From: JAXLRU01 sp046330935
GTDB taxonomy: Bacteria > Actinomycetota > Actinomycetes > Actinomycetales > Kineosporiaceae
DNA: 64,000 nucleotides
Reading direction: 5' to 3'
NCBI GenBank assembly: GCA_046330935.1
Contig: JAXLRU010000002.1
Span: 992,001-1,056,000, forward strand
Shown here: piece after piece, positions 25,606 through 35,701 of the stretch
Layout: each line of letters starts with the position of its first letter
How positions within the stretch are numbered: the first letter of the stretch is position 1
Translations under genes and position numbers: made by a program
The notes under the pieces: model-generated
What the model was told of the DNA's origin: nothing
Databases searched by the model: none
Seen by the model: the letters and a program-made list of their open reading frames with translations, nothing else

Positions 25606-26094
25606 ATGGACACCCTGCAGACCAGCCCCCTGCCCAGCCGGCACGCGGTCCGCACCCTCGTCGAGGACCTGGTCAACCGCACCGTCGACCTGCTCGACAG
25701 CGACCCGGTGCCCCCCAAGAGCACCAACGTGGTCGCCGTCTACGTCAACGACCGGCTCCAGGTGACCGCCCTCGTCGTCACCACCCTGGAGGGCGGCGCC
25801 CGCCTCGGTGGTGCGCTCGGCATGCTCCCGCGCGGCGGCGTCGACGACGCCATCGACGAGCGCGAGCTCCCCGAGATGATCCACGACTGCTGCTACGAGG
25901 TCCTCAACGTGATGGCCTCCGTGTTCAACGTCCCCAACGCCCCCCACGTGCGGCTCTACCAGATGTACGGGCCGAACGAGGCGGTGCCGCCGGACGTCGC
26001 GCAGCTCGCCGCCATGGTGGGCAACCGCATGGACGTCATGATGAACGTCGCCGGGTACGGCGACGTGCACCTGTCCGTCATCGTCAAGTTCTGA
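25606..26094 (+). CDS. Diverged CheX-like protein closing the chemotaxis operon
   Basis: A 162-residue soluble protein starting at ATG 25606 behind GAAGGA. The helix ELPEMIHDCCYEVLNVMASVFN contains an ExxN motif (EVLN) at the position expected for a CheC/CheX phosphatase helix. The flanking strands (VVAVYVNDRLQVTALVVTTLEGGARLGGALGMLP, DVMMNVAGYGDVHLSVIVKF) fit the fold. Similarity is weaker than for the gene at 24625, so it may be a structural or regulatory relative. It is followed by a strong terminator. Confidence 0.65.
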   Translation: MDTLQTSPLPSRHAVRTLVEDLVNRTVDLLDSDPVPPKSTNVVAVYVNDRLQVTALVVTTLEGGARLGGALGMLPRGGVDDAIDERELPEMIHDCCYEVLNVMASVFNVPNAPHVRLYQMYGPNEAVPPDVAQLAAMVGNRMDVMMNVAGYGDVHLSVIVKF

Positions 26095-26112
26095 TCCCGC
26101 GCTCCCACGCGC

Positions 26113-26154
26113 GACGGCGTCCGGTCCCTCCTCACCGAGGGGCCGGACGCCGTC
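26113..26154. terminator. Terminator at the end of the chemotaxis cluster
   Basis: An 18-bp stem (26113-26130 with 26137-26154, one G-T wobble) with loop CTCACC lies 18 bp after the last gene. It is placed to serve also the convergent FG-GAP gene on the minus strand. Confidence 0.8.
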
Positions 26155-26182
26155 CTGCGTGCGTGGTCCTGCGATCGGCGGG

Positions 26183-27094
26183 TCAGCGGGCGAAGGCGAA
26201 CGGCTCCCAGCCGGGGCCGAGGGTGAGGTCGCGCGCGATGCCGCCCCGACCGTCGCCGAGGCCGACGTGGAGGCGGAAGCCCTCCCCCTTGCCGACGACG
26301 TCGCCGATCCCGTCGCCGTTGAGGTCGCCCATGCCGGCCATGTCGAGCACCTGGCAGAAGATCGTCAGGGTGTAGCTGGGCCCGTAGTTGCCCGCCCCGT
26401 TGCCGAGGAACCGGCTCGGGCAGGTGTAGTGCGGGTTCCAGCCGATGACGTCGCCGACGCCGTCCTTGTTGAGGTCGCCCGCACCCGTCAGGTCGTAGCG
26501 GAAGTACCAGATCTCGCCGTCGGTCTGGGAGTCGATCTGCGCGGCCGCCCCGAAGGAGCCGGCGCCGTTGCCGTACCAGCGGACCACGGCGCCCGAGACG
26601 CCGTTCATGCCGATCAGGTCGCCCACGCCGTCGCGGTTGATGTCGCCGGCGCTGAACAGGCGCCCGTCGCCGAAGGCCGACCAGCCGTAGCCGAGCCGGG
26701 CGGACGCCCCGAAGGAGCCCGAGCCGTTTCCGTACCAGCGGTACAGGTACCCGTCGACCTTGTTGATCGCCACGAGGTCACCGACGCCGTCGCGGTTGAT
26801 GTCGCCGACGGCGACCAGGCTGTCGACGTAGTTCTGCCAGCCGCAGCCGAGCTTCGTGCCCGTGCGGAACCCGCCGCTGCCGTTGCCCGACCACCGGTAG
26901 AGGCAGTTGTCGTTGCGGTTGACCGCCACGAGGTCGCTGACGCCGTCACGGTCGTAGTCGTTGGTCTTCACCTTGCTCGCGGCGTGCGCGGGCGCGGCGG
27001 TCAGCGCCGCGGCACCCGTGAGGGCGAGCGTGGCCGCCAGCGCGGCCGCGGTGGCGCCGGCGACGCGGGTGAGGGCGGAGGTGAGGCGGTTCAC
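26183..27094 (-). CDS. Secreted FG-GAP/VCBS repeat protein
   Basis: A 303-residue exported protein. The signal peptide ends near AAPAHAAS. The mature part consists of about five beta-propeller blades, each with a calcium-binding loop of the form GDxNxDGVGDLVxxN (DYDRDGVSDLV, GDINRDGVGDLVAIN, GDINRDGVGDLIGMN, GDLNKDGVGDVIGWN, GDLNGDGIGDVV) followed by a YRWYGNGxGSFG strand. Such integrin-like propellers usually mediate adhesion or carbohydrate binding. No catalytic domain is attached. GTG 27094 follows GGGGAAGGA. Confidence 0.85.
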   Translation of the reverse strand: MNRLTSALTRVAGATAAALAATLALTGAAALTAAPAHAASKVKTNDYDRDGVSDLVAVNRNDNCLYRWSGNGSGGFRTGTKLGCGWQNYVDSLVAVGDINRDGVGDLVAINKVDGYLYRWYGNGSGSFGASARLGYGWSAFGDGRLFSAGDINRDGVGDLIGMNGVSGAVVRWYGNGAGSFGAAAQIDSQTDGEIWYFRYDLTGAGDLNKDGVGDVIGWNPHYTCPSRFLGNGAGNYGPSYTLTIFCQVLDMAGMGDLNGDGIGDVVGKGEGFRLHVGLGDGRGGIARDLTLGPGWEPFAFAR

Positions 27095-27380
27095 TGCGGG
27101 TCCTTCCCCGGGGCGATGTCGGCGCCGATCATGCCGACGCCCGGGCGAGCCGGTGAAGGGGGAGCGGTCCCCGTGTCCCCGACGCCGGACCCGGCGGGCC
27201 CGGTCAGGTCACCCTCACTGTCCGCGATCGGCTCACCCGTGCGACCGTTCGCCCCTCCGGGGCCGCCACCTGCAGTGATGACATTGCTCCGTCTGCGCAG
27301 CAGGGCTCAAGCAGGCGGGCGGGTCGGCCGAACTCCTGACTGGTCGCTGCGCCGGCCGTGCCCGATGCGAGGAGCCTGAG

Positions 27381-28673
27381 ATGACGTTGCCAGACGTGGA
27401 CCCCGCCACTGCGCGGACCATCCCTGAGCAGGCGGGCCCGCACGCCGTCGGCGCGGGCAAGGGGAGCCTGGTCCGCTACGTGCGGGTCGCGCGGCAGGGC
27501 ATCTACGACGCCCGGCGCACCCTGATCGGCTACGAGATGCTGTTCCGCGCCCACGACAGCGGCTCGGACGACGAGGTGGCCGGCGAGCAGGCGACGTCGC
27601 AGGTGATCGCATCGACGTTCGGCACGTTCGGCCTCGACAACATCTCCGACGGCAAGCCCGTCTTCATCAACTTCACGCGGGCGTTCCTCACCGGCGTCAT
27701 CCCGCTGCCCGTGGAGCCCGACCGTGTGGTGCTGGAGGTCGTCGACAACGTCGTGGCCGACCGCGAGCTGATGATCGGTCTGCAGCAGCTGCGCGAGCAG
27801 GGTTACCGGATCGCGATCCACGACTTCCAGGGGCAGGTCGACCGCTCCGCGCTGCTCGACCTCACCGACTTCGTGAAGATCGACGTCAACAACGTCTCGC
27901 CGATCCTGCTGCCGGGCCTGGTCAAGGCCTGTGCGACGGCGGGCGCCACGATGGTCGCCAAGGGCATCGAGGACTCGTTCGTCTTCGACCACTGCCTCAA
28001 CCTGGGCTTCGAGCTGTTCCAGGGCTACTACCTGCAGCGGCCGACGGTGCTGGAGCAGCGCACGCTCTCGCCGTCGCAGCTGATCTGCGTGCGGCTGCTC
28101 AACGACCTCGCCGACCCCGACGTCCCGATCTCGCGGATCGAGCACATGGTCGGCTCCGACCCCGGGCTCACCCTGCGCCTGCTGCGCACCGCGAACTCGG
28201 CGTCGGCGGGCGCCAGCCGCGAGGTGACCTCGCTGCGCCAGGCGCTGGTGCTGATCGGCCCCCGCCGGCTGCGCTCCTGGGTCGTCCTCACGCTGCTGGA
28301 GGGCGGGACGACGTCGAATGCCTCCGACGACCTGTGGCGCGTGCTCGCCCGGGCCTTCGCCTGCCAGAAGCTCGCCGTGTCGGAGGAGGACCTGGCCTTC
28401 ACGGTCGGCCTGCTCTCGGGTGCGGCCGACCTGCTCGGCTCCGACCTGCTGACCGTCGTCGAGGGCTCCGGGGTGGGCCCCGAGGCGCGCCAGGCGCTGC
28501 TCGACGGCGCCGGCCCGGCCGGGCACGCCCTGTCGGCCGTCCTCGCCCACGAGCACGACGACATGCCCGGCATCGAGGCCGCCGGCCTCGTGCCGTTCGA
28601 CGTGTCCCGCGCCTACCTGGAGTCGCTGTCGGAGTCCCTGCAGCTCGTCCACGAGCTGACCGGTCACAGCTGA
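27381..28673 (+). CDS. EAL-like plus HDOD domain signalling protein (YuxH type)
   Basis: A 430-residue cytoplasmic protein. Residues about 35-230 are an EAL-like domain: VARQGIYDARRTLIGYEMLFR, VFINFTRAFL, VLEVVDNVVADRELM, YRIAIHDFQG, DFVKIDVNN. The EAL triad itself reads YEM and several metal ligands are changed, so c-di-GMP hydrolysis is unlikely. Residues about 235-420 are an HDOD domain (LNDLADPDVPISRIEHMVGSDPGLTLRLLRTANSA... SLRQALVLIG). Proteins of this layout act in motility or c-di-GMP signalling, consistent with the chemotaxis neighbours. ATG 27381 follows GAGGAG. A 64-bp stretch near its end recurs beyond the RHS gene. Confidence 0.85.
   Translation: MTLPDVDPATARTIPEQAGPHAVGAGKGSLVRYVRVARQGIYDARRTLIGYEMLFRAHDSGSDDEVAGEQATSQVIASTFGTFGLDNISDGKPVFINFTRAFLTGVIPLPVEPDRVVLEVVDNVVADRELMIGLQQLREQGYRIAIHDFQGQVDRSALLDLTDFVKIDVNNVSPILLPGLVKACATAGATMVAKGIEDSFVFDHCLNLGFELFQGYYLQRPTVLEQRTLSPSQLICVRLLNDLADPDVPISRIEHMVGSDPGLTLRLLRTANSASAGASREVTSLRQALVLIGPRRLRSWVVLTLLEGGTTSNASDDLWRVLARAFACQKLAVSEEDLAFTVGLLSGAADLLGSDLLTVVEGSGVGPEARQALLDGAGPAGHALSAVLAHEHDDMPGIEAAGLVPFDVSRAYLESLSESLQLVHELTGHS
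28541..28604 (+). repeat. 64-bp direct repeat, left copy (inside the EAL-HDOD gene)
   Basis: Encodes LAHEHDDMPGIEAAGLVPFDV near the C-terminus of the EAL-HDOD protein. A 59/64-identical copy in the same orientation lies at 35631-35694, so the pair brackets the 7-kb RHS gene. Confidence 0.75.
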
Positions 28674-28692
28674 ACCGTCGCCCGTCCCCCGG

Positions 28693-31600
28693 TCACGGGT
28701 GGGGGAAGTGCGCCAGGATGGCCTGGAAGTCGTCCAGGGTGCCGCCCTTGATGATGTTGGCGCCGGTGACCCACGTCCGTGAGTCGCGGAGCGTCCCCTT
28801 GACCCACCAGTTCACGTGGAAGCCCTTGGCCGGGTCGTCCGGGGCGAAGTCGATCCGCCACCCGCGCAGGCGGTCCGGGCTCTGCATCCCGGTGATCCGG
28901 CCGGCCTGCGGGCCCAGCTTCTGCACGAACGGCACCCTGTCCGCGCCGAGGCCTGCGCGCGCCATGGCATCGCCCCGCGCCTCCAGGTAGGACCCGAACC
29001 GGGCTGCGATCTCGGGCGGCCTGCACGAGTTGTGGACGAGAACCCGGTCCGTCCCCACGTGGTAGGTGTGGATCCCCTCGACGGACAGGTTGTACGCCGT
29101 CCCTCGGGGTTCGGTGGCGGGCCGCAGCCCCCTCACCCCCACCCGGGCGCCCGAGGCCGTGAGGACCTCCTCGTCAGCGTCCAGCTCGTCGGCCCGCTCG
29201 AAGCGCCTGTCCGTGACCGACCAGAACGGATGGTCCGCCGTGGTGGTCAGCACGGTCCCGTCGTCCAGCTCGAGGTCGACCAAGGTGTCCTCGTGCGCGA
29301 AGACCTCGCGGACGGCGCGCCCGCCCTGCTCACCGGTCTCCGGGTCCGTCGCGAGCACCCGGTCGCCCGCGCGGACGTCGGCGATCGGCTTGGTCGTGCC
29401 GTCGGCCAGCAGCACCGGGGTGGACGCGGCGAACGAGCAGGCGCGAGCCGCGGTGCCGAGGCCCCCCAGCTCGCCCAGCAGCCCGGTCAGCGCACCCATC
29501 GCGCACCCGCTGAGTGCGGCCCCGCCGACGCCGTCCATCCCCCAGTTCACCTTCGAGCCGGACAGGCGCTGGCCCGCCCAGTCCATCGCCGCGCCGGACA
29601 GCCCGCCGATCAGGCATCCCGCGAGCATGGGGTTGGTGCCCATGGGGTCGTCCAGCGTCATGGGGGAATCGGCCGCGTAGGCGTACCCGTTCGTGCCGCC
29701 GTCCAGGCCCAGCGGGTCCTCGCTGATGAACCGCTGGAGGGTCGGGCTGTAGTAGCGGGCCCGGTAGTAGAGCAGGCCGGTCCCGTCGTCCTGCCTGCCC
29801 GTGAACGACAGGTCGCCGCCGCGCAGGTCGCCGGTCGTGGAGGGCTTGCCGTAGGGGTCGAAGGCCCACCGGGCACCGAACGTGCCGTCGGCCGCGCCCG
29901 TCCCCACCGGTGACCCGGACGCGTCGGTGAGGACCGCCTCGGTGCCCGCCGACGTCGTCCGCGCGAACCAGGTGTCGAGGCCGCCGCTGAGCAGCTCGCC
30001 CGTCACCGTCGTCCCGGACAGCTCCGCCCCGACGTTCTCGCCGTCGAGGAGGAATCCGGTGTCGGAGCTCGCCGTCCCGGTCACCGTCCGCCGTCGCCGC
30101 GCGCCGGTCGCGTCATAGGCGAACGTCGTCGTCCGTCCGCCCGAGACCACCTTGGCGAGCTGGCCCCGGGCGTCCCACGTGTAGGTGGAGGTCCCGTCGC
30201 CGGTGAGGTTGCCGTCGGCGTCGTAGGTGAGGGTCGCCGAGCCGTTGCCGGTGAGCCGGTTGGCGGCGTCGTAGACCAGCCCGCTGCGGGCGGCCGGCGG
30301 GACGACCGAGGCGAGGGTTCCCGACACCGAGGATCGGCGACCGCCGCGGTCGTAGCCGTACGCGAGCGTGCCGCGGGTGGTGCCGCCCTGGGCGTAGGTG
30401 ATGCCCGTGACCTGGTCGACGGCGTCGTAGGCGTACGTCTGCGCCCAGCCGCCCGGCAGCGTCACCGTGGCCGGACGTCCCGCCGCGTCGTAGGTGAGCG
30501 ACGCCGACACCGACCCGCGGGTGACGGAGGCCAGCTGCCCCGCCGCCGTCCACGCGTAGGTCGTCGCCGGTTTGCCCGGGTTCGTGGTGCTGGTCCGCCG
30601 CCCCACCGCGTCGTAGCCGTACGTCACCGTCCCCGCCGACGTCGTCACCGACGTCAGCTGGTCGTAGGGGGAGTAGGCGAAGGCGACCGTCCCGCCCGCG
30701 GAGTCCGTGATCGTGGCGGGCAGGCCGTTGGCCGCGTACGTGCGGGTGATCTGGGACTGCTGCCCGGTCGCCGTGACCCCGAACCTCGTGGCCGTCACCC
30801 GGTCCAGGGCGTCGTAGGCGGTGGTCGTCCGCAGCCCCGCCCAGGTCGTCGTGGAGACGGTCCGGCCGGCGGCGTCGTAACCGATGGACGCCGTCCGGCC
30901 CAGCGGGTCCGTCATCGTGATCGGACGGTCCGCACCGTCGTAGGTCCAGGAGCGCACCTTGCCCCGCTGGTCGGTCAGGGACGTCCGGTTGCCGTTCGCG
31001 TCGTAGGCCATGCTCACCGTCCCCCCGAGCGGGTCCACCACCGAGGTGAGGTCGTTGCGCGCGTCCAGCGCGAGCCGAGTGGTCGCGCCCAGGGCGTCGG
31101 TCGTCGCCGACACGCGCCCCGCCGCGTCCACGAACCGGCGGGTGGTGCGTCCCGCGGCGTCCGTGACCCCCACCAGGTCGGTCCCCGCGTAGGTGAACGT
31201 CGTCGTGCGGCCGAGCGGTGCCGTCATGCTGCGCACCTGGCCGCGGGCACCGACCGTGAACGTCGCGGTCCGCCCCGCCGGGTCACGCACCGAGGTCAGG
31301 GCGCCGCGGGCGTCGTACCCGTACGTCGTGGTCGCCCCCGCGGCGTCCGTGACCGTCGCGGGCTGGTCCAGCGCCGTCCAGGTCGCCTTCTCCACGACCC
31401 GAGCGCCGGAGGTCCCGGCGAGCACCGTCGTCTGCGTCGGCCGCCCGAGGCTGTCGTACGCCGTCTCCGTGCGCCTCCCCGCGGGATCGACGACGGACAC
31501 CACCCTGCCCGCCGCGTCGCGGGTGAACGACGTCGTGGCCGCCAGCGGCGTCCCGTCCGCATCGGTCACCGACGTGGCGCGGCCACGCGCGTCGAAGGCC

Positions 31601-34600
31601 ACGCTGCGCACCGCCCCCGACGGCGCCGTGACGCTCGTCCGGGTCACCTTGCCGGCCGCGTCGACGGTGTAGGCGAAGGAGTACACCGCGCCGCCCGCCA
31701 GCGTCTGCTTGACGACGCGGCCCTTCGCGTCGTAGGCCACCGTCATGGTGGTGACGCCACGGGCGTTCGTCACCGACACGAGGCGCTGCCAGGCGACCGG
31801 GTCCCACGTGTACGTGGTGACCTTGCCCGCAGGGTCGGTCACGGTGCTGAGCCGGCCCAGGGAGTCGTAGGTGTAGGAGACCTTGCGGCCCGCGTTGTCC
31901 TGCACGCTCGCGAACCGGCCCGCAGCGTCCCTGGTGAACGTCAACGTGCGCCCGCTGGGGGAGGCGATCTCCCGGAGGGGACCGCCCGGGTCCGTCCTGG
32001 TCAGGACGACCCTGTTCCCGAACCTGTCACGGATCGCCCGCAGCTTGCCGAACGCGGGGATCTCGTAGACCGTGCCGTCCCGCAGCGTGAGGTCCCAACC
32101 CACCCACGCCGGGTTGTGCCGGACCACCGCGCCACGCCAGGGCTCGGGGGCGTCCTTGGCCGCGAGGACGGCGTCGAAGCGGCCCGTCCCCGGGGAGGTC
32201 CGCGTGAAGTGGACGAGGCCGCCGTCGGGCAGGCTGAGGTCCACCTCCTGGAAGTCGACCTGGTTGGCCCAGGTGAGGTCGTAGCTGTTGGCCCAGTTCA
32301 GGCCGTGGTCGCGGGCGAACCCGTCGCCGGTCCACAGCACGCGGGTCGCGGCGATCGGGATGACGTCGTCGACCGCCAGGTCGGTGTGGCTGTCCACCAT
32401 CAGCCCGGTGGCGAGGTGGACGGGGTCGCCGGACAGCCAGTTCAGGGCATCGACCAGCCAGTTCGTCGTGTGCACCAGCCCCGTGCTGAACATCGCCCCG
32501 TCGAGCTTCCACAGCTTCGTCCTGGCGTCCGGCACCACCTGCCTGCCGTCGGCCGTGACCGTGCCGTGCCCGTACACGTGCCAGCCGACCGTCTCGGGGT
32601 CGTAGTTCCAGAAGTCCACCCGGGTGCCCGGGGCGAGCTGCGTGTAGTTCGGGTACACGACCCGCGCGCCGTCGGGGAAGATCGCCCCGCCCCCCGGCTG
32701 CACGGTGAAGAAGACGGGCACGGCCGTGTTGCGCGGCAGCGGGTAGGGGGCGCGGTCGAGCGGGACGGCGGTGATGCCGAGTTCGCGCACGACCCGGCCG
32801 CGGGCGTCGCGCACCACCGAGCCGGCGGGGATGCGCACCTCCAGGCCCGGGATGTCGGGCGTGGTGAGGACGGTCTCCGTCGTGCTGGGGACGTCCAGCC
32901 GCACCGTGTGGCGCGTGTCGAGCCGGGTCAGCCAGACGGTCTGCTCCAGGGGCGTGGTCAGCCCTTCCCGCACCTGGGCGCGGATCCGGAACAGGCCGTA
33001 GCGGCGGCCCTGCGAGCTCGCGCCGGCGCCGTCGACGACGACGACGGTGTGCGCCGGGGCGACACCCGTGATCAGGAAGCGGCCCTGGGCGTCGGTGACC
33101 TGACGCGAGGTGCCCGCGCTCACGGTGACGCCCTTGAGGGGACTGCCGTCCAGGTCGCGGACCAGGCCGCTGACGGCGGTGACGCCCTTCGGCGCCGTCA
33201 GCGGCGGCGGGTCGGTCACGTCGGCACGGCGGGTGACCCAGTCGGCGCCGTCGAGGTTGGCATGGTCGGGGGACCAGGCGGTCGTCGCGGCCGCCGGGCC
33301 TGCGCCGGGCGCTTGCGGTCGGTGGGCTGCGGCGGCCCGGGCCAGCGCGGCGTCGCCCGCCGGCACCTCGTCCCCGTGGGCGGCGGGCGTCGCCACCGCC
33401 CTCGCGCTCACCGTGACCGACCCGATCGCCGCGCCGGTCGGGTCGAGCCGCACCCGGTAGGTGCCGGCCGTCGTGACGGCGGTGGTCAGGGCCCCGTTGT
33501 CCACCCGGGTCGCGACGCCGGTGCCGGCGGGGTTGATCAGGGAGACGCCCAGCGAACAGCAGGTGGCGCCCGCGACGGTGACGGTGAGGGTGGTCCCTGC
33601 GGCGGCGCTCAGCGTGGCGTCGGCCTTCTGGCCCGGGGCGGTGACGCGCAGGGTACGCAGGGTCCCGTCCAGGGGCAGGGGTCCCGTCGCGACGTCGGCC
33701 GGGACCGTCCATGCCGACACCGCCGTCGAGCCCGCCAGGATGCCGGTCGGGTCGAACGTCAGGCGGTAGGTCCCCGTCACCGGCAGGGTCACGGGCTCCA
33801 GGAACACGGTGGCGAACGCCGACCCGCCGGGCACCGCGGTGCCGTCCGGCGCCGTCAACGTCAGCCTCGCGTTGCAGCAGCCGATGGCCGCGCTCGGGCT
33901 GCCGCCCTGGAGGGAGATCCGCTGGCCGGCGCTGCCCGCGAACGTGGCCACCGCCACCTGGCCGGGGCTGGTGGTCGCGAACGTCCTGGCCGTCCCGTCG
34001 AGGGGCAGGACGCCCGCGTCGACGTCCGGCTGGACGTCCCACGCCTGCACTGCGGCCGAACCCGTCTTGTCGTCCGTGGGGTCGAAGGTGACCGTGTAGG
34101 TGCCCGTCGCGGGGAGGGTCAGCGGGCCGAGGGTGTCGCCGGTGGTGGTGCTGGCGGCGAGTTGGGTGCCGTCGGGCGCGGTGAGGCGCAGGGTGGCGCC
34201 GCAGCATCCGATGGACGTGCTGGCGGTCGACCCCTGCAGCAGCAGGCGCCGTCCCGCGACCCCGCTGATCCGGGCCGTCGCGAGCTGGCCGGGCGCCGTG
34301 GTCGCCAGGGTCAGGGCGGTGCCGTCGAGGCTGAGCGTTCCGGCCGCGACGTCGTCGGGGACGGCGAGGACGGTGACCGACACGGTGCCGTCGGCGGTCC
34401 CCGTGTTGCGCAGCAGGAGGGACAGGTAACCGCCCTCGTCGCTGGTGAGGGGCTCCATCCACAGCCCGGCGCCGCTGACGAGGCAGGTGTCCTGCCGTTG
34501 CTGCTGTGCCTTCGCGTCGAACAGCGTGGCCTGCGCCGTGCACGGCGGCAGGGCGGAACTGCCGGTGACGGCGTACCGCGCGCCCTGGGTGGTGGGGATG

Positions 34601-35482
34601 GCGCGGAGGACCGCCTTGCCCGCGGGGACGGCGACGGACGTGGTCGTGCCGACCGTGAGGGTGCCGGTGGAGGCGATGTCCGCGACGGGCGTGCCGCCGG
34701 GGGCGACGTACAGCAGGCCGCTGGTGGTGGTGCCGCCCGCGGGGGTGTCCAGGCGCAGCGGTCCGCTGCCGGCCGTGAGGGGGACGGTCGCCGTCAGCCC
34801 GGTGGTGCTGCGGGAGGCCAGGGTGAGGAACGACTGGTTGGCCCGCAACGCGTTGTCGGCGAGGGTCGGGACGGTGCCGGAAGCGGTCACCGTCACCGTC
34901 GAGCCGGGGGCGACCAGGGTGGGGGTGAAGGCGGTGATCGCGGGCGCGGCGTCGGTGGAGACGGTCACGCCCGGGTAGGTGGCGCTACCCGCGGCCGTCG
35001 TCACCGACAGCGTCCCGGAGGTCGCGCTCGCGGGGACCGTCACGACGAGCTGGGTGGCCGACGCCGACGACACCGTCGCGGCCGCGCCGTTGAGGGTGAC
35101 CGTGTTGGCCGAGGGGGTGGTGGAGAACCCCTTCCCGGTCACCGTGAGCGAGGCGCCCCTGCGGACGACCGCGGGGACGGCGGCCAGGACGGCGACCGCG
35201 GGCGTCCCGAGGGAGGTCACGGCGGTGACGTTGCCGGCCGCGTCGTAGGAGTAGCGGCTGACCGCTCCCGTCGAGGCGACCACGCCCACGAGGCGGCCGA
35301 GCGCGTCATGGGCGAGGGTCGCCGCGCCACCGGGTGGCGCGGGGGCGGCGGCCAGGGGGCCGGGCGGCAGCGGCCGCCGGGGAGGCCCGCCGCGGGCCCT
35401 GGGCGCCCGCTGCAGGTGCGAGTCCGCTCGCCGCGAGGGCGAGCAGGAGGGGTACGGCGAGCCGGCGCGCGGTCCTGGACAT
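28693..35482 (-). CDS. RHS-repeat polymorphic toxin with HINT domain and C-terminal toxin-like tip (frame break near the N-terminus)
   Basis: About 2260 residues. The order is an orphan RHS repeat, an IPT/TIG domain, three roughly 100-residue beta repeats each with a CC pair, carboxypeptidase-regulatory-like and wrapper regions, some 20 YD/RHS repeats, the RHS core end (GLLYYRARYYSPTLQRFISEDPLG), a HINT self-splicing domain (CSFAASTPVLLADGT... TTADHPFW... VLVHNSC) and a 109-residue tip (about 28696-29022) of unassigned family. The natural start is ATG 35482 behind GGGGAGG with a good signal peptide (RTARRLAVPLLLALAASGLAPAAGA), but that frame stops at 35306; the main body is in the +1 frame. 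A TTG at 35523 in the body frame has no signal peptide. Confidence 0.8.
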
Positions 35483-35536
35483 GGATCCTCCCCGAGTTGA
35501 TCACTGGGGGGGACCCTAGACAACGTGGGACCGGGT

Positions 35537-35553
35537 GAGGCAAGCCTTGCCTC
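35537..35553. promoter_or_regulatory. Perfect palindrome resembling an iron box, upstream of the RHS gene
   Basis: GAGGCAAG-C-CTTGCCTC is a perfect 8-bp inverted repeat 55 bp upstream of the RHS start. With flanking bases it matches about 14 of 19 positions of the DtxR/IdeR consensus. It is followed by a short tandem run of CGACGACCGGT-like units (35581-35622). Confidence 0.4.
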
Positions 35554-35630
35554 CGAGCGCGCTCACCGGCGCGAAGATCACGACGACCGGTCGACGACCG
35601 GTCGACGGTCCGGTCGACGTCCGGGAGGCG

Positions 35631-35694
35631 CCTCGCCCACGAGTACGACGCCATGACCGGCATCGAGTCCGCCGGTCTCGTGCCGTTCGACGTG
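35631..35694 (+). repeat. 64-bp direct repeat, right copy (EAL-HDOD gene fragment)
   Basis: A relic of the 3' part of an EAL-HDOD gene, readable as LAHEYDAMTGIESAGLVPFDV, with 5 differences from 28541-28604. It is not part of any intact gene and ends 7 bp before the stop codon of the F420 gene on the other strand. Confidence 0.75.
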
Positions 35695-35701
35695 GGCGCG
35701 T

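Noticed and set aside
27381..28673. Active c-di-GMP phosphodiesterase
   Set aside because: The EAL triad reads YEM and other metal ligands are not kept, so only a regulatory role is supported.
32116..35538. A 1140-codon plus-strand frame over the RHS1 gene
   Set aside because: Antisense shadow of repetitive RHS and beta-repeat coding sequence, without recognisable domains.
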